Shown here piece after piece: positions 15,015-21,385 of a stretch of DNA of 21,385 nt. Within the stretch, counting starts at the first letter, position 1. Each line of letters opens with the position of its first letter. The stretch is from an uncultured Collinsella sp. (GTDB lineage Bacteria; Actinomycetota; Coriobacteriia; Coriobacteriales; Coriobacteriaceae): assembly GCA_902494945.1 (NCBI GenBank), contig CABUVF010000012.1, forward strand, positions 1 through 21,385, in the 5' to 3' direction. The position numbers were made by a program, and so were the translations under genes. The notes beneath the pieces are model-generated. The model saw only the letters and a list, made by a program, of their open reading frames with translations, was not told the origin of the DNA and ran no database searches.

Positions 15015-15043
15015 TATGTAATTCTACAGCAGCCCTTTTTCAA
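15015..15043 (-). promoter_or_regulatory. Candidate promoter of the small membrane protein
   Basis: On the minus strand TTGAAA (15043-15038) and TACATA (15020-15015) are spaced by 17 nt. This would start transcription near 15008, about 20 nt before the ATG and just ahead of its ribosome binding site. Confidence 0.45.
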
Positions 15044-15080
15044 AGGATCGCACAGTACTAAATAACGTGCACTTTCGCTG

Positions 15081-15110
15081 GAGGGTCGCTGTTTGGCGGC
15101 CCTCTTTTTT
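15081..15110 (+). terminator. Intrinsic terminator between the sigma operon and alaS
   Basis: GAGGGTCGC (15081-15089) pairs with GCGGCCCTC (15096-15104) through one G-T pair, with a 6-nt loop, followed by TTTTTT (15105-15110). It is the first clear rightward terminator after the permease gene, so the sigma operon transcript probably runs antisense through the small gene at 14749-14988 before stopping here. An attenuator role for alaS is less likely because a good promoter follows it. Confidence 0.85.
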
Positions 15111-15136
15111 GCACAGGCGCGGTGGGATGGTAATAT
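15109..15136 (+). promoter_or_regulatory. alaS promoter
   Basis: TTGCAC (15109-15114) and TAATAT (15131-15136) are spaced by 16 nt, with an extended TGG before the -10. The -35 begins inside the T-run of the preceding terminator. A start near 15143 gives a leader of about 40 nt carrying GAGGAG before the alaS ATG. Confidence 0.65.
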
Positions 15137-15182
15137 CGTTACGTTTGAACTGTTTCGATGTGAAACCGAGGAGATTCCCTCT

Positions 15183-17840
15183 ATGAGTGCTGACTACCCG
15201 TCAATGACTACGGCCGAGATTCGCTCTAAGTTCCTCAACTTCTTTGAGGAGCGCGGTCTTAAGCTCTATCCTTCTTCGTCCCTCGTCCCCGACGATCCTT
15301 CGCTGCTGCTTGCCAACGCCGGCATGAACCAGTTTAAGGAGTACTACCAGGGCAAGAAGACCATGAAGGAGATCGGCGCAATCTCCTGCCAGAAGTGCGT
15401 CCGCACCAACGACATCGATTGCATCGGCGAGGACGGCCGTCACCTGTCCTTCTTTGAGATGCTCGGCGACTTCTCCTTTGGTGGCGTCTCCAAGCAGCAG
15501 GCCTGCGCTTGGGCCTTTGAGCTCATTACCAAGGAGTTCAAGCTGCCGCTCGATCGCCTGTACTTCACCGTCTTTACCGAGGACGACGAGACCCATGACG
15601 TGTGGCGCTCCCTGGGCGTTGCCGAGGATCACATCTCCCGCCTGGGCGAGGACGACAACTTCTGGGCCGCTGGCCCCACCGGCCCCTGCGGTCCGTGCTC
15701 CGAGATCTACTTTGACATGGGCGAGGAGGTCGGCTGCGGCAGCCCCGACTGCAAGCCCGGCTGCGACTGCGACCGCTTCCTGGAGTTCTGGAATCTCGTC
15801 TTTACCCAGTACGACCGCCAGGAGGATGGCTCCATGCCGGAGCTGCCGCACCGCAACCTCGATACGGGCATGGGTCTGGAGCGCATGGCCGCCATCATGC
15901 AGCACAAGACCGCTAACTACGACGGCGATCTGATGCAGCACCTCATCAAGCTGGGCGAGAAGATCAGCGGCAAGACCTATGACGCCGACGATTACTCCGG
16001 TGCCAGCCGCTCCCTGCGCATCATCGCCGACCACTCCCGTGCTGTCGACTTTATGATCTCGGACGGCATCCTTCCCGGTAACGAGGGTCGTGAGTACGTC
16101 CTTCGCCGCCTGCTCCGCCGCGCCGTGTTCCACGGTCGCCTGCTGGGCATCGAGGGCGCCTTCCTGACCAAGTTCATTGACGAGGTCAACGCCCAGATGG
16201 GCGAGGCCTATCCCGAGCTGCTCAAGAACGTCGCGCTCGTTAAGGGTATCGTCGCTTCCGAGGAGGAGCGTTTCTCCACGACGCTCGACAACGGCCGCGT
16301 CTACCTGGATGAGGCTCTGGCCGCGCTTGCCGAGGGTGCTGTCCTTCCGGGCGACGTCGCCTTTAAGCTGCATGACACCTTTGGTTTCCCCATTGACCTG
16401 ACCGTCGAGATTGCCGGCGTCGCTGGCCACGACGTCGATATGGACGGCTTCACCGCTTGCATGGAGGACCAGAAGGCCCGCGCTCGCGCCAACGTCAAGG
16501 GCGATGCTTGGGGCAGCTTCAACGACGTGTGGGTCGAGCTTTCCGACAAGGTTGCCGCGACCGAGTTCGACGGCTATGACAACGATGTGATCGAGGGTGC
16601 CAAGGTTGTCGCCATCGTTCGCAACGGCGAGTCCGTCGAGTCCGCTGCCGTGGGCGAGGACGTCGAGGTCGTGCTCGACCGCACCCCGTTCTACGCCGAG
16701 ATGGGTGGCCAGCAGGGCGATGCCGGTGAGCTTTCCGCCGAGGGCGTCGCGCTGACTGTTGCAGACACCAAGAACCACAATGGCCTGTATGCTCACGTCG
16801 CGCACGTTGCCGAGGGCACGCTGACCGTCGGTGCTACTGTGACCGCCGCGCTCGACGCCGAGCGCCGTGGTTTCCTGCGCCGCAACCACACCGCCACGCA
16901 CCTGCTCGACGCCGCGCTTAAGCAGGTCCTGGGCGAGCATGTCTCCCAGGCTGGCTCGCTGGTGACGCCTGAGCACCTGCGCTTTGACTTCACGCACTTC
17001 GAGGCCCTGTCCTCCGAGCAGCTCAAGGCTGTCGAGGACCTGGTCAACCAGCAGATCTTCGCCTCCAAGCCGGTCGTTACCCGCGTCATGGGCATCGACG
17101 AGGCCAAGGCCGCCGGTGCTGTCGCCCTGTTTGGCGAGAAGTATGGCGACGTCGTCCGCGTTGTCTCCGTGGGCGCCGAGGACCAGCCGTTCTCCCGCGA
17201 GCTCTGCGGTGGTACGCATGCCGCCAACACCGCCGAGATCGGTCTGTTCAAGATCATTTCCGAATCCTCTACGGGCTCCAACGTCCGCCGCATTGAGGCC
17301 GTGACCTCTAAGGGTGCTCTCGACTACATGGCCGACCGTCTGGCGCTCGTCGACGCCGCCGCTGCTGCGCTCAAGTGCCGTGTGGATGAGGTTCCCGCCC
17401 GCGTGGAAAACCTGCAGGCTGAGCTGCGCGAGACGTCCAATAAGCTTAAGAAGGCGCTGACCGGTGGCTCCTCCGATGCTATCTCCAGCGCCATCGATGG
17501 CGCCGTCGAGCTCGACGGCTATAAGCTCGTCGTCGCTGAGTTCCAGGGCCTTGAGGCCGCTGACCTGCGAAACGTCTGGGATACCGTGCACCAGAAGGTT
17601 GCCGGTCCTGTCGCCTGCGTCGTCGCCAGCGTGACCGAGAAGGGCACCCCGGCCCTGCTCGCCGCCGGCTCTGATGACGCTGTCAAGGCCGGTTTCCACG
17701 CCGGCAACGTGATCAAGCAGATCGCGGGCCTGGTCGACGGTCGTGGTGGCGGCCGTCCCAACATGGCCCAGGCCGGTGGCAAGAACGCCGCCGGCATCGC
17801 CGATGCCCTCGCGGCCGCTAAGACCGCGCTCGGCGCCTAA
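15183..17840 (+). CDS. alaS: Alanyl-tRNA synthetase
   Basis: This class II synthetase charges tRNA-Ala. The 885-residue length is typical. The catalytic domain opens with TTAEIRSKFLNFFEERG and includes SSSLVPDDPSLLLANAGMNQFK, the class II motif 2 region (CQKCVRTNDIDCIGEDGRHLSFFEMLGD, read in parts) and GLERMA. The editing domain has zinc ligands His569 and His573 (HTATH) and Cys675 and His679 (CGGTH). The C-terminal DHHA1-type domain ends in GGRGGGRPNMAQAGG. Start is ATG 15183, after GAGGAG at about 8-9 nt; the frame upstream of this point crosses the terminator and promoter and is not coding. It leads the block alaS-ruvX-mltG-yqeG-aroK-aroB. Confidence 0.98.
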   Translation: MSADYPSMTTAEIRSKFLNFFEERGLKLYPSSSLVPDDPSLLLANAGMNQFKEYYQGKKTMKEIGAISCQKCVRTNDIDCIGEDGRHLSFFEMLGDFSFGGVSKQQACAWAFELITKEFKLPLDRLYFTVFTEDDETHDVWRSLGVAEDHISRLGEDDNFWAAGPTGPCGPCSEIYFDMGEEVGCGSPDCKPGCDCDRFLEFWNLVFTQYDRQEDGSMPELPHRNLDTGMGLERMAAIMQHKTANYDGDLMQHLIKLGEKISGKTYDADDYSGASRSLRIIADHSRAVDFMISDGILPGNEGREYVLRRLLRRAVFHGRLLGIEGAFLTKFIDEVNAQMGEAYPELLKNVALVKGIVASEEERFSTTLDNGRVYLDEALAALAEGAVLPGDVAFKLHDTFGFPIDLTVEIAGVAGHDVDMDGFTACMEDQKARARANVKGDAWGSFNDVWVELSDKVAATEFDGYDNDVIEGAKVVAIVRNGESVESAAVGEDVEVVLDRTPFYAEMGGQQGDAGELSAEGVALTVADTKNHNGLYAHVAHVAEGTLTVGATVTAALDAERRGFLRRNHTATHLLDAALKQVLGEHVSQAGSLVTPEHLRFDFTHFEALSSEQLKAVEDLVNQQIFASKPVVTRVMGIDEAKAAGAVALFGEKYGDVVRVVSVGAEDQPFSRELCGGTHAANTAEIGLFKIISESSTGSNVRRIEAVTSKGALDYMADRLALVDAAAAALKCRVDEVPARVENLQAELRETSNKLKKALTGGSSDAISSAIDGAVELDGYKLVVAEFQGLEAADLRNVWDTVHQKVAGPVACVVASVTEKGTPALLAAGSDDAVKAGFHAGNVIKQIAGLVDGRGGGRPNMAQAGGKNAAGIADALAAAKTALGA

Positions 17841-17857
17841 GAATCTAGGTAATCGCT

Positions 17858-18286
17858 GTGGTCGCGCTTGCGCTGGACATAGGGGAGGCCAGGATCGGCA
17901 TCGCCGTCTCGAGCCGTGATGGCAAGATGGCGATGCCTGTCAAGGTGCTCCCGGCTGCAGAGGTCACCGGTATGGCCAAGACGTTCCGCTACCTGGTCGA
18001 GGACTATGAGCCCGATATCCTGGTAAGTGGGCGTCCCCTGACCATGGCCGGTGAGCCCGGTCCCCAGGCCGAGCGTGTTGCCGCTGTTGCGCAAAAGATT
18101 GCCGACGAGCTCGATCTTCCGTTGGAGTTTGAGGACGAGCGCCTGTCCTCGCAAGAGGCCAAGCGTATCCTGCGCGAGCAGGGCCTCAACGAAAAACAGA
18201 TGAGGGGCAAGATTGACATGATTGCCGCCAGCCTGTTTTTGCAGACGTGGCTTGATCGTAAAAACGAGGAGGTTTCGCATGCCTAG
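17858..18286 (+). CDS. ruvX: Putative pre-16S rRNA nuclease / RuvX-type resolvase
   Basis: The 142-residue protein is a YqgF family RNase H-fold nuclease implicated in 16S rRNA 5' end maturation. Acidic active-site residues are visible at Asp7 (ALDIGEARIG), Glu94 in EDERLSS (92-98) and Asp120 (KIDMIAASLFLQ). The start is GTG at 17858, preceded by AGG at about 9 nt, 17 bases after the alaS stop. The stop overlaps the start of mltG by eight bases. The alaS-ruvX neighbourhood is common in Gram-positive bacteria. Confidence 0.92.
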   Translation: MVALALDIGEARIGIAVSSRDGKMAMPVKVLPAAEVTGMAKTFRYLVEDYEPDILVSGRPLTMAGEPGPQAERVAAVAQKIADELDLPLEFEDERLSSQEAKRILREQGLNEKQMRGKIDMIAASLFLQTWLDRKNEEVSHA

Positions 18287-19712
18287 CGCTCCCGATCCGC
18301 GCCAGCCGAATCGTACACGTCAGCCGGCGTCGCGCCCTGCCCAGCCTGGCCAGCGTCCGGCACAGCCGACCCAGCGCGCAGCTCAGTCTGCCGCGCGCCC
18401 GGTGCAGTCCTCCTCTCGTTCGGCCCAACCTGTTCAACGGACGGGTCAGCAGCCTTCTGCTCGTTCGGTTCAGTATCCGGCTTCTCACGCGGCTCAGCAG
18501 CCCACTGCTCGTTCGGCTCAGCCTGCAGGCGGTGCTCGCTTTAAGCAACAGGCACCTACCCAGCGAACGCAGGTCCCCCAATCGCATTCGCATCACGCTC
18601 GCGGTTCGCATGGCGTTGCTCCGGCGACTCGCTCGAGCTACAACACGCATGCTCGTCGCGATGCTCAAAAGAAGAGTTCTCCGGTTCCTATGATCATCGG
18701 CGTTGTGGTGGCCGTAATCGCGCTTGCTACTATCGCTTTCTTTGTCGTGCCTGCCGTCAAGGGCTTCTTTGCCGGTGAGGATACGAAGGTCACGGCTGGT
18801 CAGCAGGTTACGGTGACCATTCCCGACGGTGCTTCGGGTGATGCGATCGCCTCGATTCTCTCCGAGAACCATATCGTCGAAAATCCCAAGGATTACTACG
18901 CGGCGGTGAAAAAGCTCAACGCCGATATGTCGCTCAAGCCTGGTACTTATTCGTTCACCACACTCATGGATGCGACCAAGGTTGTTCAGCAGCTCATGGA
19001 AGGCCCCAACGCGGGCTCCAATGCGCTGACTATCCCTGAGGGTCTGACAGTCGATCAAGTCGCCGACCGCGTGGCCCAGGCCTACGACAGCATCTCTAAG
19101 GAAGACTTCCTCAACCAGGCCAAGGCCTCCAACTACGTGGACGACTATAGCTTCCTTAAGGGCGCCGCCAACGATTCGCTCGAGGGTTTCTTGTTCCCCA
19201 AGACCTATTCGTTGGGTGATTCGCCGACGGCCGATGACGTGATTCGCGCCATGCTCGATCAGTTTAAGACTGAGTACAAGTCGCTTGACTTTGCGAGCTG
19301 CGAAGCCAAGATCAAGGAGCGCTACGGTGTGGAGATGTCCGACTACGACATCGTTAACTTGGCCTCTATCGTTGAGCGCGAGGGCCTCAACGCCGATCAA
19401 CGTGCGCACGTGGCCTCGGTCTTCTACAACCGCCTTGCCGGCAAGCTCGACGGTCTGCGCTATCTCAACAGCGATGCGACCATGATGTATGTCACCGGTG
19501 GCGAGGTTACCGCCGACGACCTGCAGAGCGATAGCCCGTATAACACCTATATGCACGAGGGCCTGCCACCCACGCCCATCTGCTCTCCGTCGCTCGAGGC
19601 ACTCAAGGCCACGCTTGAGCCGACCGACTCCGATGACCTGTATTTCTACATTACGCAGGACGAGGAGTACTTCTCGCAAACCTACGAAGAGCATCAACAG
19701 TCTTGGAATTAG
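18279..19712 (+). CDS. mltG: Endolytic murein transglycosylase
   Basis: MltG cuts nascent glycan strands in the cell wall and so limits their length. The 477-residue protein has a long cytoplasmic N-terminal region (1-136) rich in Pro, Gln, Ser, Ala and Arg, with repeated ARSAQP/ARSVQY-type units, one membrane segment (about 137-160) and an extracellular YceG domain. The catalytic Glu is expected at residue 366 in LASIVEREG, followed by SVFYNRL, YLNSDATMMY and the conserved SPYNTYMHEGLPPTPICSP region. Start ATG 18279 follows GAGGAGG by 6 nt and overlaps ruvX by eight bases; an upstream ATG at 18222 lies deep in ruvX and is not used. The N-terminal extension is longer than in E. coli MltG. Confidence 0.94.
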   Translation: MPSAPDPRQPNRTRQPASRPAQPGQRPAQPTQRAAQSAARPVQSSSRSAQPVQRTGQQPSARSVQYPASHAAQQPTARSAQPAGGARFKQQAPTQRTQVPQSHSHHARGSHGVAPATRSSYNTHARRDAQKKSSPVPMIIGVVVAVIALATIAFFVVPAVKGFFAGEDTKVTAGQQVTVTIPDGASGDAIASILSENHIVENPKDYYAAVKKLNADMSLKPGTYSFTTLMDATKVVQQLMEGPNAGSNALTIPEGLTVDQVADRVAQAYDSISKEDFLNQAKASNYVDDYSFLKGAANDSLEGFLFPKTYSLGDSPTADDVIRAMLDQFKTEYKSLDFASCEAKIKERYGVEMSDYDIVNLASIVEREGLNADQRAHVASVFYNRLAGKLDGLRYLNSDATMMYVTGGEVTADDLQSDSPYNTYMHEGLPPTPICSPSLEALKATLEPTDSDDLYFYITQDEEYFSQTYEEHQQSWN

Positions 19713-19713
19713 C

Positions 19714-20211
19714 ATGAGGATTTTTAGCCCCAAACGATACGTTGCCTCGGTCGATCGCATCGACCTTGATACCCTGTGGGCCGACGGCAAACGCGCCATT
19801 CTGCTCGATCGCGATAACACTCTGGTGCCGCGCGACACCGAGCAGGTTCCCACTGCGGTTTCCGCTTGGCTCGACGTCGCCCGCGCCAAAGGCTTTAAGC
19901 TGTGCATGGTGTCCAACAACTGGCATCGCGACCAGGTCATGAGCTCTGCACGCGAGCTGGGACTCGAGGCCATTAGCCACGCCATGAAGCCCGCCCCGTT
20001 TGCCTTGAAGGCGGGTCTTAAGCGCCTCGGCGCCACGGCAGACGAGGCGGTGCTGATCGGCGATCAGCTGTACACGGACGTGTGGAGCGGTAATTTTGCC
20101 GGCGTTGACACTATTCTGGTCAAGCCGCAGGCAACCCAGGACCTGTGGTACACGCAGATCTTCCGTATCTTTGAGCGCCGGGCCCTGCGCGACCTTCCCT
20201 GCGAGGAATAG
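19714..20211 (+). CDS. YqeG family HAD-type phosphatase
   Basis: The 165-residue protein belongs to the HAD superfamily, YqeG type (IIIA). It has the nucleophile motif DRDNTL (32-37; Asp32 nucleophile, Asp34 acid/base), motif II in MVSNNW, a Lys in the AMKPAPFA segment and motif III in GDQLYTDVWSGN. YFRPxxYV-like starts (here FSPKRYVASV) are typical of YqeG. It is probably cytoplasmic; the physiological substrate is unknown. The ATG comes one base after the mltG stop, with only a weak GGA upstream, so translation may depend on coupling to mltG. aroK follows after eight bases. Confidence 0.88.
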   Translation: MRIFSPKRYVASVDRIDLDTLWADGKRAILLDRDNTLVPRDTEQVPTAVSAWLDVARAKGFKLCMVSNNWHRDQVMSSARELGLEAISHAMKPAPFALKAGLKRLGATADEAVLIGDQLYTDVWSGNFAGVDTILVKPQATQDLWYTQIFRIFERRALRDLPCEE

Positions 20212-20219
20212 GTTTCGCC

Positions 20220-20753
20220 ATGTCTCAGCACATCAAACACGGCTGCGACCATATTTTCTTTATCGGCTTTTTGGGCGCGGGCAAATCGACGCTCGCGCGC
20301 AACGTCGGCACTATGTTCAAGCGGCGTTTTATCGATACCGATCGTTTGGTTGTGCGTCGATGTGGCAAGTCGGTGACCGAGATATTTGAGACCGAGGGCG
20401 AGGATCGTTTTCGCGAGCTTGAGACCTCGGCACTCCGTTCGCTTCAAAGCGAGCGCAGCCTGCTGGTGTCGTGCGGGGGTGGCATCGTCGAGACGCCGGT
20501 GAACATTGAACTGATGCACGAGATGGGTACATGCGTGTACCTCGAAGGCGACTTTGAGGACTCGTTGCGCCAGATTCGCCGTTCTGATACCCGGCCCGAT
20601 TTCCGCTCGCCCGAGCATGCTGCGCGCCTGTTTGAGCATCGCCGTCCGCTGTATCGCCAGGCCGCCGATATTACCCTTGATATTCGCAACAAGTCCTTCG
20701 AGGACGTTTCCTACCTTTGTGCCGAGATGCTTTTGGAGCGTGGACTGCTATGA
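20220..20753 (+). CDS. aroK: Shikimate kinase
   Basis: This enzyme phosphorylates shikimate at the 3-hydroxyl, the fifth step of the aromatic amino acid pathway. The 177-residue length is normal. All key residues are present: Walker A GFLGAGKST (16-24), DTD (39-41), Arg65 in FRELE, GGG (86-88) and Arg142 in RRPLY. The lid region is RSDTRPDFRS (121-130). Start ATG 20220 has GAGGAATAGG upstream and follows the YqeG gene by eight bases. Its TGA overlaps the ATG of the aroB-like gene (ATGA). Unlike the gene that follows it, nothing in it looks degenerate. Confidence 0.95.
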   Translation: MSQHIKHGCDHIFFIGFLGAGKSTLARNVGTMFKRRFIDTDRLVVRRCGKSVTEIFETEGEDRFRELETSALRSLQSERSLLVSCGGGIVETPVNIELMHEMGTCVYLEGDFEDSLRQIRRSDTRPDFRSPEHAARLFEHRRPLYRQAADITLDIRNKSFEDVSYLCAEMLLERGLL

Positions 20754-21385
20754 TTCGCCGTCAACTTATCAATTTCCAAAACCGCAGTGTCGATGTCCGC
20801 GTCGGATTGGGCGCGTTCGAGGAGCTGCCGCGCATGTTTGCCTCGGCTGTGGGCAAGCCTAAGCGCGCGATGGTGGTTTGGAACGACGCCACATCCGAGC
20901 GTTTTGGCGAGGCTGTCGAGCATGCACTGGTTGACGCCGGTTTTGCTGTGTCGTTGCTCGTCCTCGAGGTTTCGCCTGCCGGTGCTACGCTGGTCGATGC
21001 CGATACCGTCTTTGGCGCCCTGTCGGCTAATGGCATTACCTGTGACGATCTCGTTGTCGCTGTCGGCGACACGGCGACCTGCTCAGTCGTTTGCTGGTGT
21101 GCCAATCAGTGGTGCGGTCGCACCGAGTGCGCTTTGCTGCCAACGACGTTCGACGCCATGCTCACGGTCGCGACGACCATGAAGCCGCTCGTCGCCTCGT
21201 CGGAGAATTCGCTTCCCGCTATCGCGTTCCGTCCCGAGCCGGGCTTGGTGGTGTGTGACCTCGACCTTGTTCGCGCGGCGGACCCCGAGGACCTTAAGCT
21301 CGGTTATGCGGTACTTGTTGGCACCATGCTTTCGAGCAGCAAGTCCCGCTGGAATCAGTTTACTGAGACCGTCCCCGTGATTCTC
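20750..21385 (+). CDS. aroB: Divergent 3-dehydroquinate synthase-like protein, 5' part only
   Basis: The frame opens with ATG 20750 and stays open for 212 codons to the window edge. Position after aroK, the start MIRRQLINFQNRSVDVRVG, the middle VVAVGD, LLPTT and the spacing of later strands place it in the dehydroquinate synthase family. By-eye alignment shows losses: the cofactor motif GGGxxGD reads GDTATCS (from about residue 103), the VDSSVGGK active-site segment reads LTVATTMK, and the AEVIK segment carrying catalytic Glu and Lys reads YAVLV. Only the PTT and one Lys persist. Enzyme activity is therefore doubtful, although the frame shows no stop or shift. It may be a pseudoenzyme, a strongly diverged enzyme, or the N-terminal part of a fusion whose rest lies outside the window. 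Confidence 0.7.
   Translation, partial: MIRRQLINFQNRSVDVRVGLGAFEELPRMFASAVGKPKRAMVVWNDATSERFGEAVEHALVDAGFAVSLLVLEVSPAGATLVDADTVFGALSANGITCDDLVVAVGDTATCSVVCWCANQWCGRTECALLPTTFDAMLTVATTMKPLVASSENSLPAIAFRPEPGLVVCDLDLVRAADPEDLKLGYAVLVGTMLSSSKSRWNQFTETVPVIL

Noticed and set aside
15201..17699. Long minus-strand open frame (832 codons) opposite alaS
   Set aside because: Same shadow effect from GC-rich codon bias in alaS; composition is not protein-like and it overlaps an unmistakable gene.
18186..20036. Long minus-strand frame (616 codons) opposite mltG and the YqeG-like gene
   Set aside because: It spans the boundary of two well-supported genes and is rich in Arg, Leu and Ser without any domain; shadow frame.
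1..21385. CRISPR arrays, tRNA or rRNA genes, complete insertion sequences, toxin-antitoxin pairs
   Set aside because: No regularly spaced direct repeats, tRNA-like cloverleaf, rRNA segments or transposase frames were seen on either strand.

Overview
The window looks like a chromosomal segment of a high-GC Gram-positive anaerobe of the Coriobacteriia, most likely Collinsella or a close relative. This is inferred from base composition, gene order (ileS/lspA/rluD, dgt, rarA, a SigB-type operon, alaS/ruvX/mltG/yqeG/aroK/aroB) and protein character; no rRNA or tRNA gene is present to confirm it. Most of the window is ordinary core genome with strong codon bias. Only the left edge (1 to about 640) is visibly AT-rich and looks foreign.

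Layout. 1-248: 5' part of a minus-strand peptidase S51-like gene. 249-687: no convincing gene; a small inverted-repeat-bounded element, several hairpins, the terminator of the next minus-strand gene and one copy of a palindromic repeat. 688-1776 (-): iron-containing alcohol/glycerol dehydrogenase. 1777-2261: divergent intergenic region holding a complete T-box riboswitch with an ATC (Ile) specifier and an intrinsic terminator. 2262-5060: ileS. 5063-5303: two strong hairpin structures and the lspA promoter area. 5304-6916: lspA and rluD, overlapping. 6999-8294: a processive-type GT2 membrane glycosyltransferase, followed by a second copy of the palindromic repeat acting as a terminator. 8373-8798: a minimal prepilin peptidase. 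8830-10077: dgt. 10138-11487: rarA. 11583-14742: a tightly packed operon of a membrane coiled-coil protein, a degenerate RsbW-like protein, a SigB/SigF-type sigma factor and an AI-2E family permease. 14749-14988 (-): a small membrane protein convergent with that operon. 15081-15136: terminator directly abutting the alaS promoter. 15183-21385: alaS, ruvX, mltG, yqeG-like phosphatase, aroK and the start of an aroB-like gene, mostly overlapping or nearly so.

How the genes relate. Two aminoacyl-tRNA synthetases anchor the housekeeping blocks; ileS is controlled by uncharged tRNA-Ile through transcription attenuation. LspA, MltG and the glycosyltransferase act at the envelope; RluD, RarA, Dgt and RuvX serve ribosome, DNA and nucleotide maintenance. 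The central operon is probably a stress-response unit.

The least ordinary observations are: (1) the aroB-like reading frame appears to have lost the dehydroquinate synthase cofactor and catalytic residues while remaining open beside an intact aroK; (2) the RsbW-like protein lacks the ATP-binding residues of its family; (3) a palindromic repeat with an almost invariant 18-nt core sits directly after two unrelated genes in the same gene-relative orientation; (4) a small AT-rich element with terminal inverted repeats lies at the left edge. I did not find a clear new defence or mobile system. All motif alignments were done by eye.
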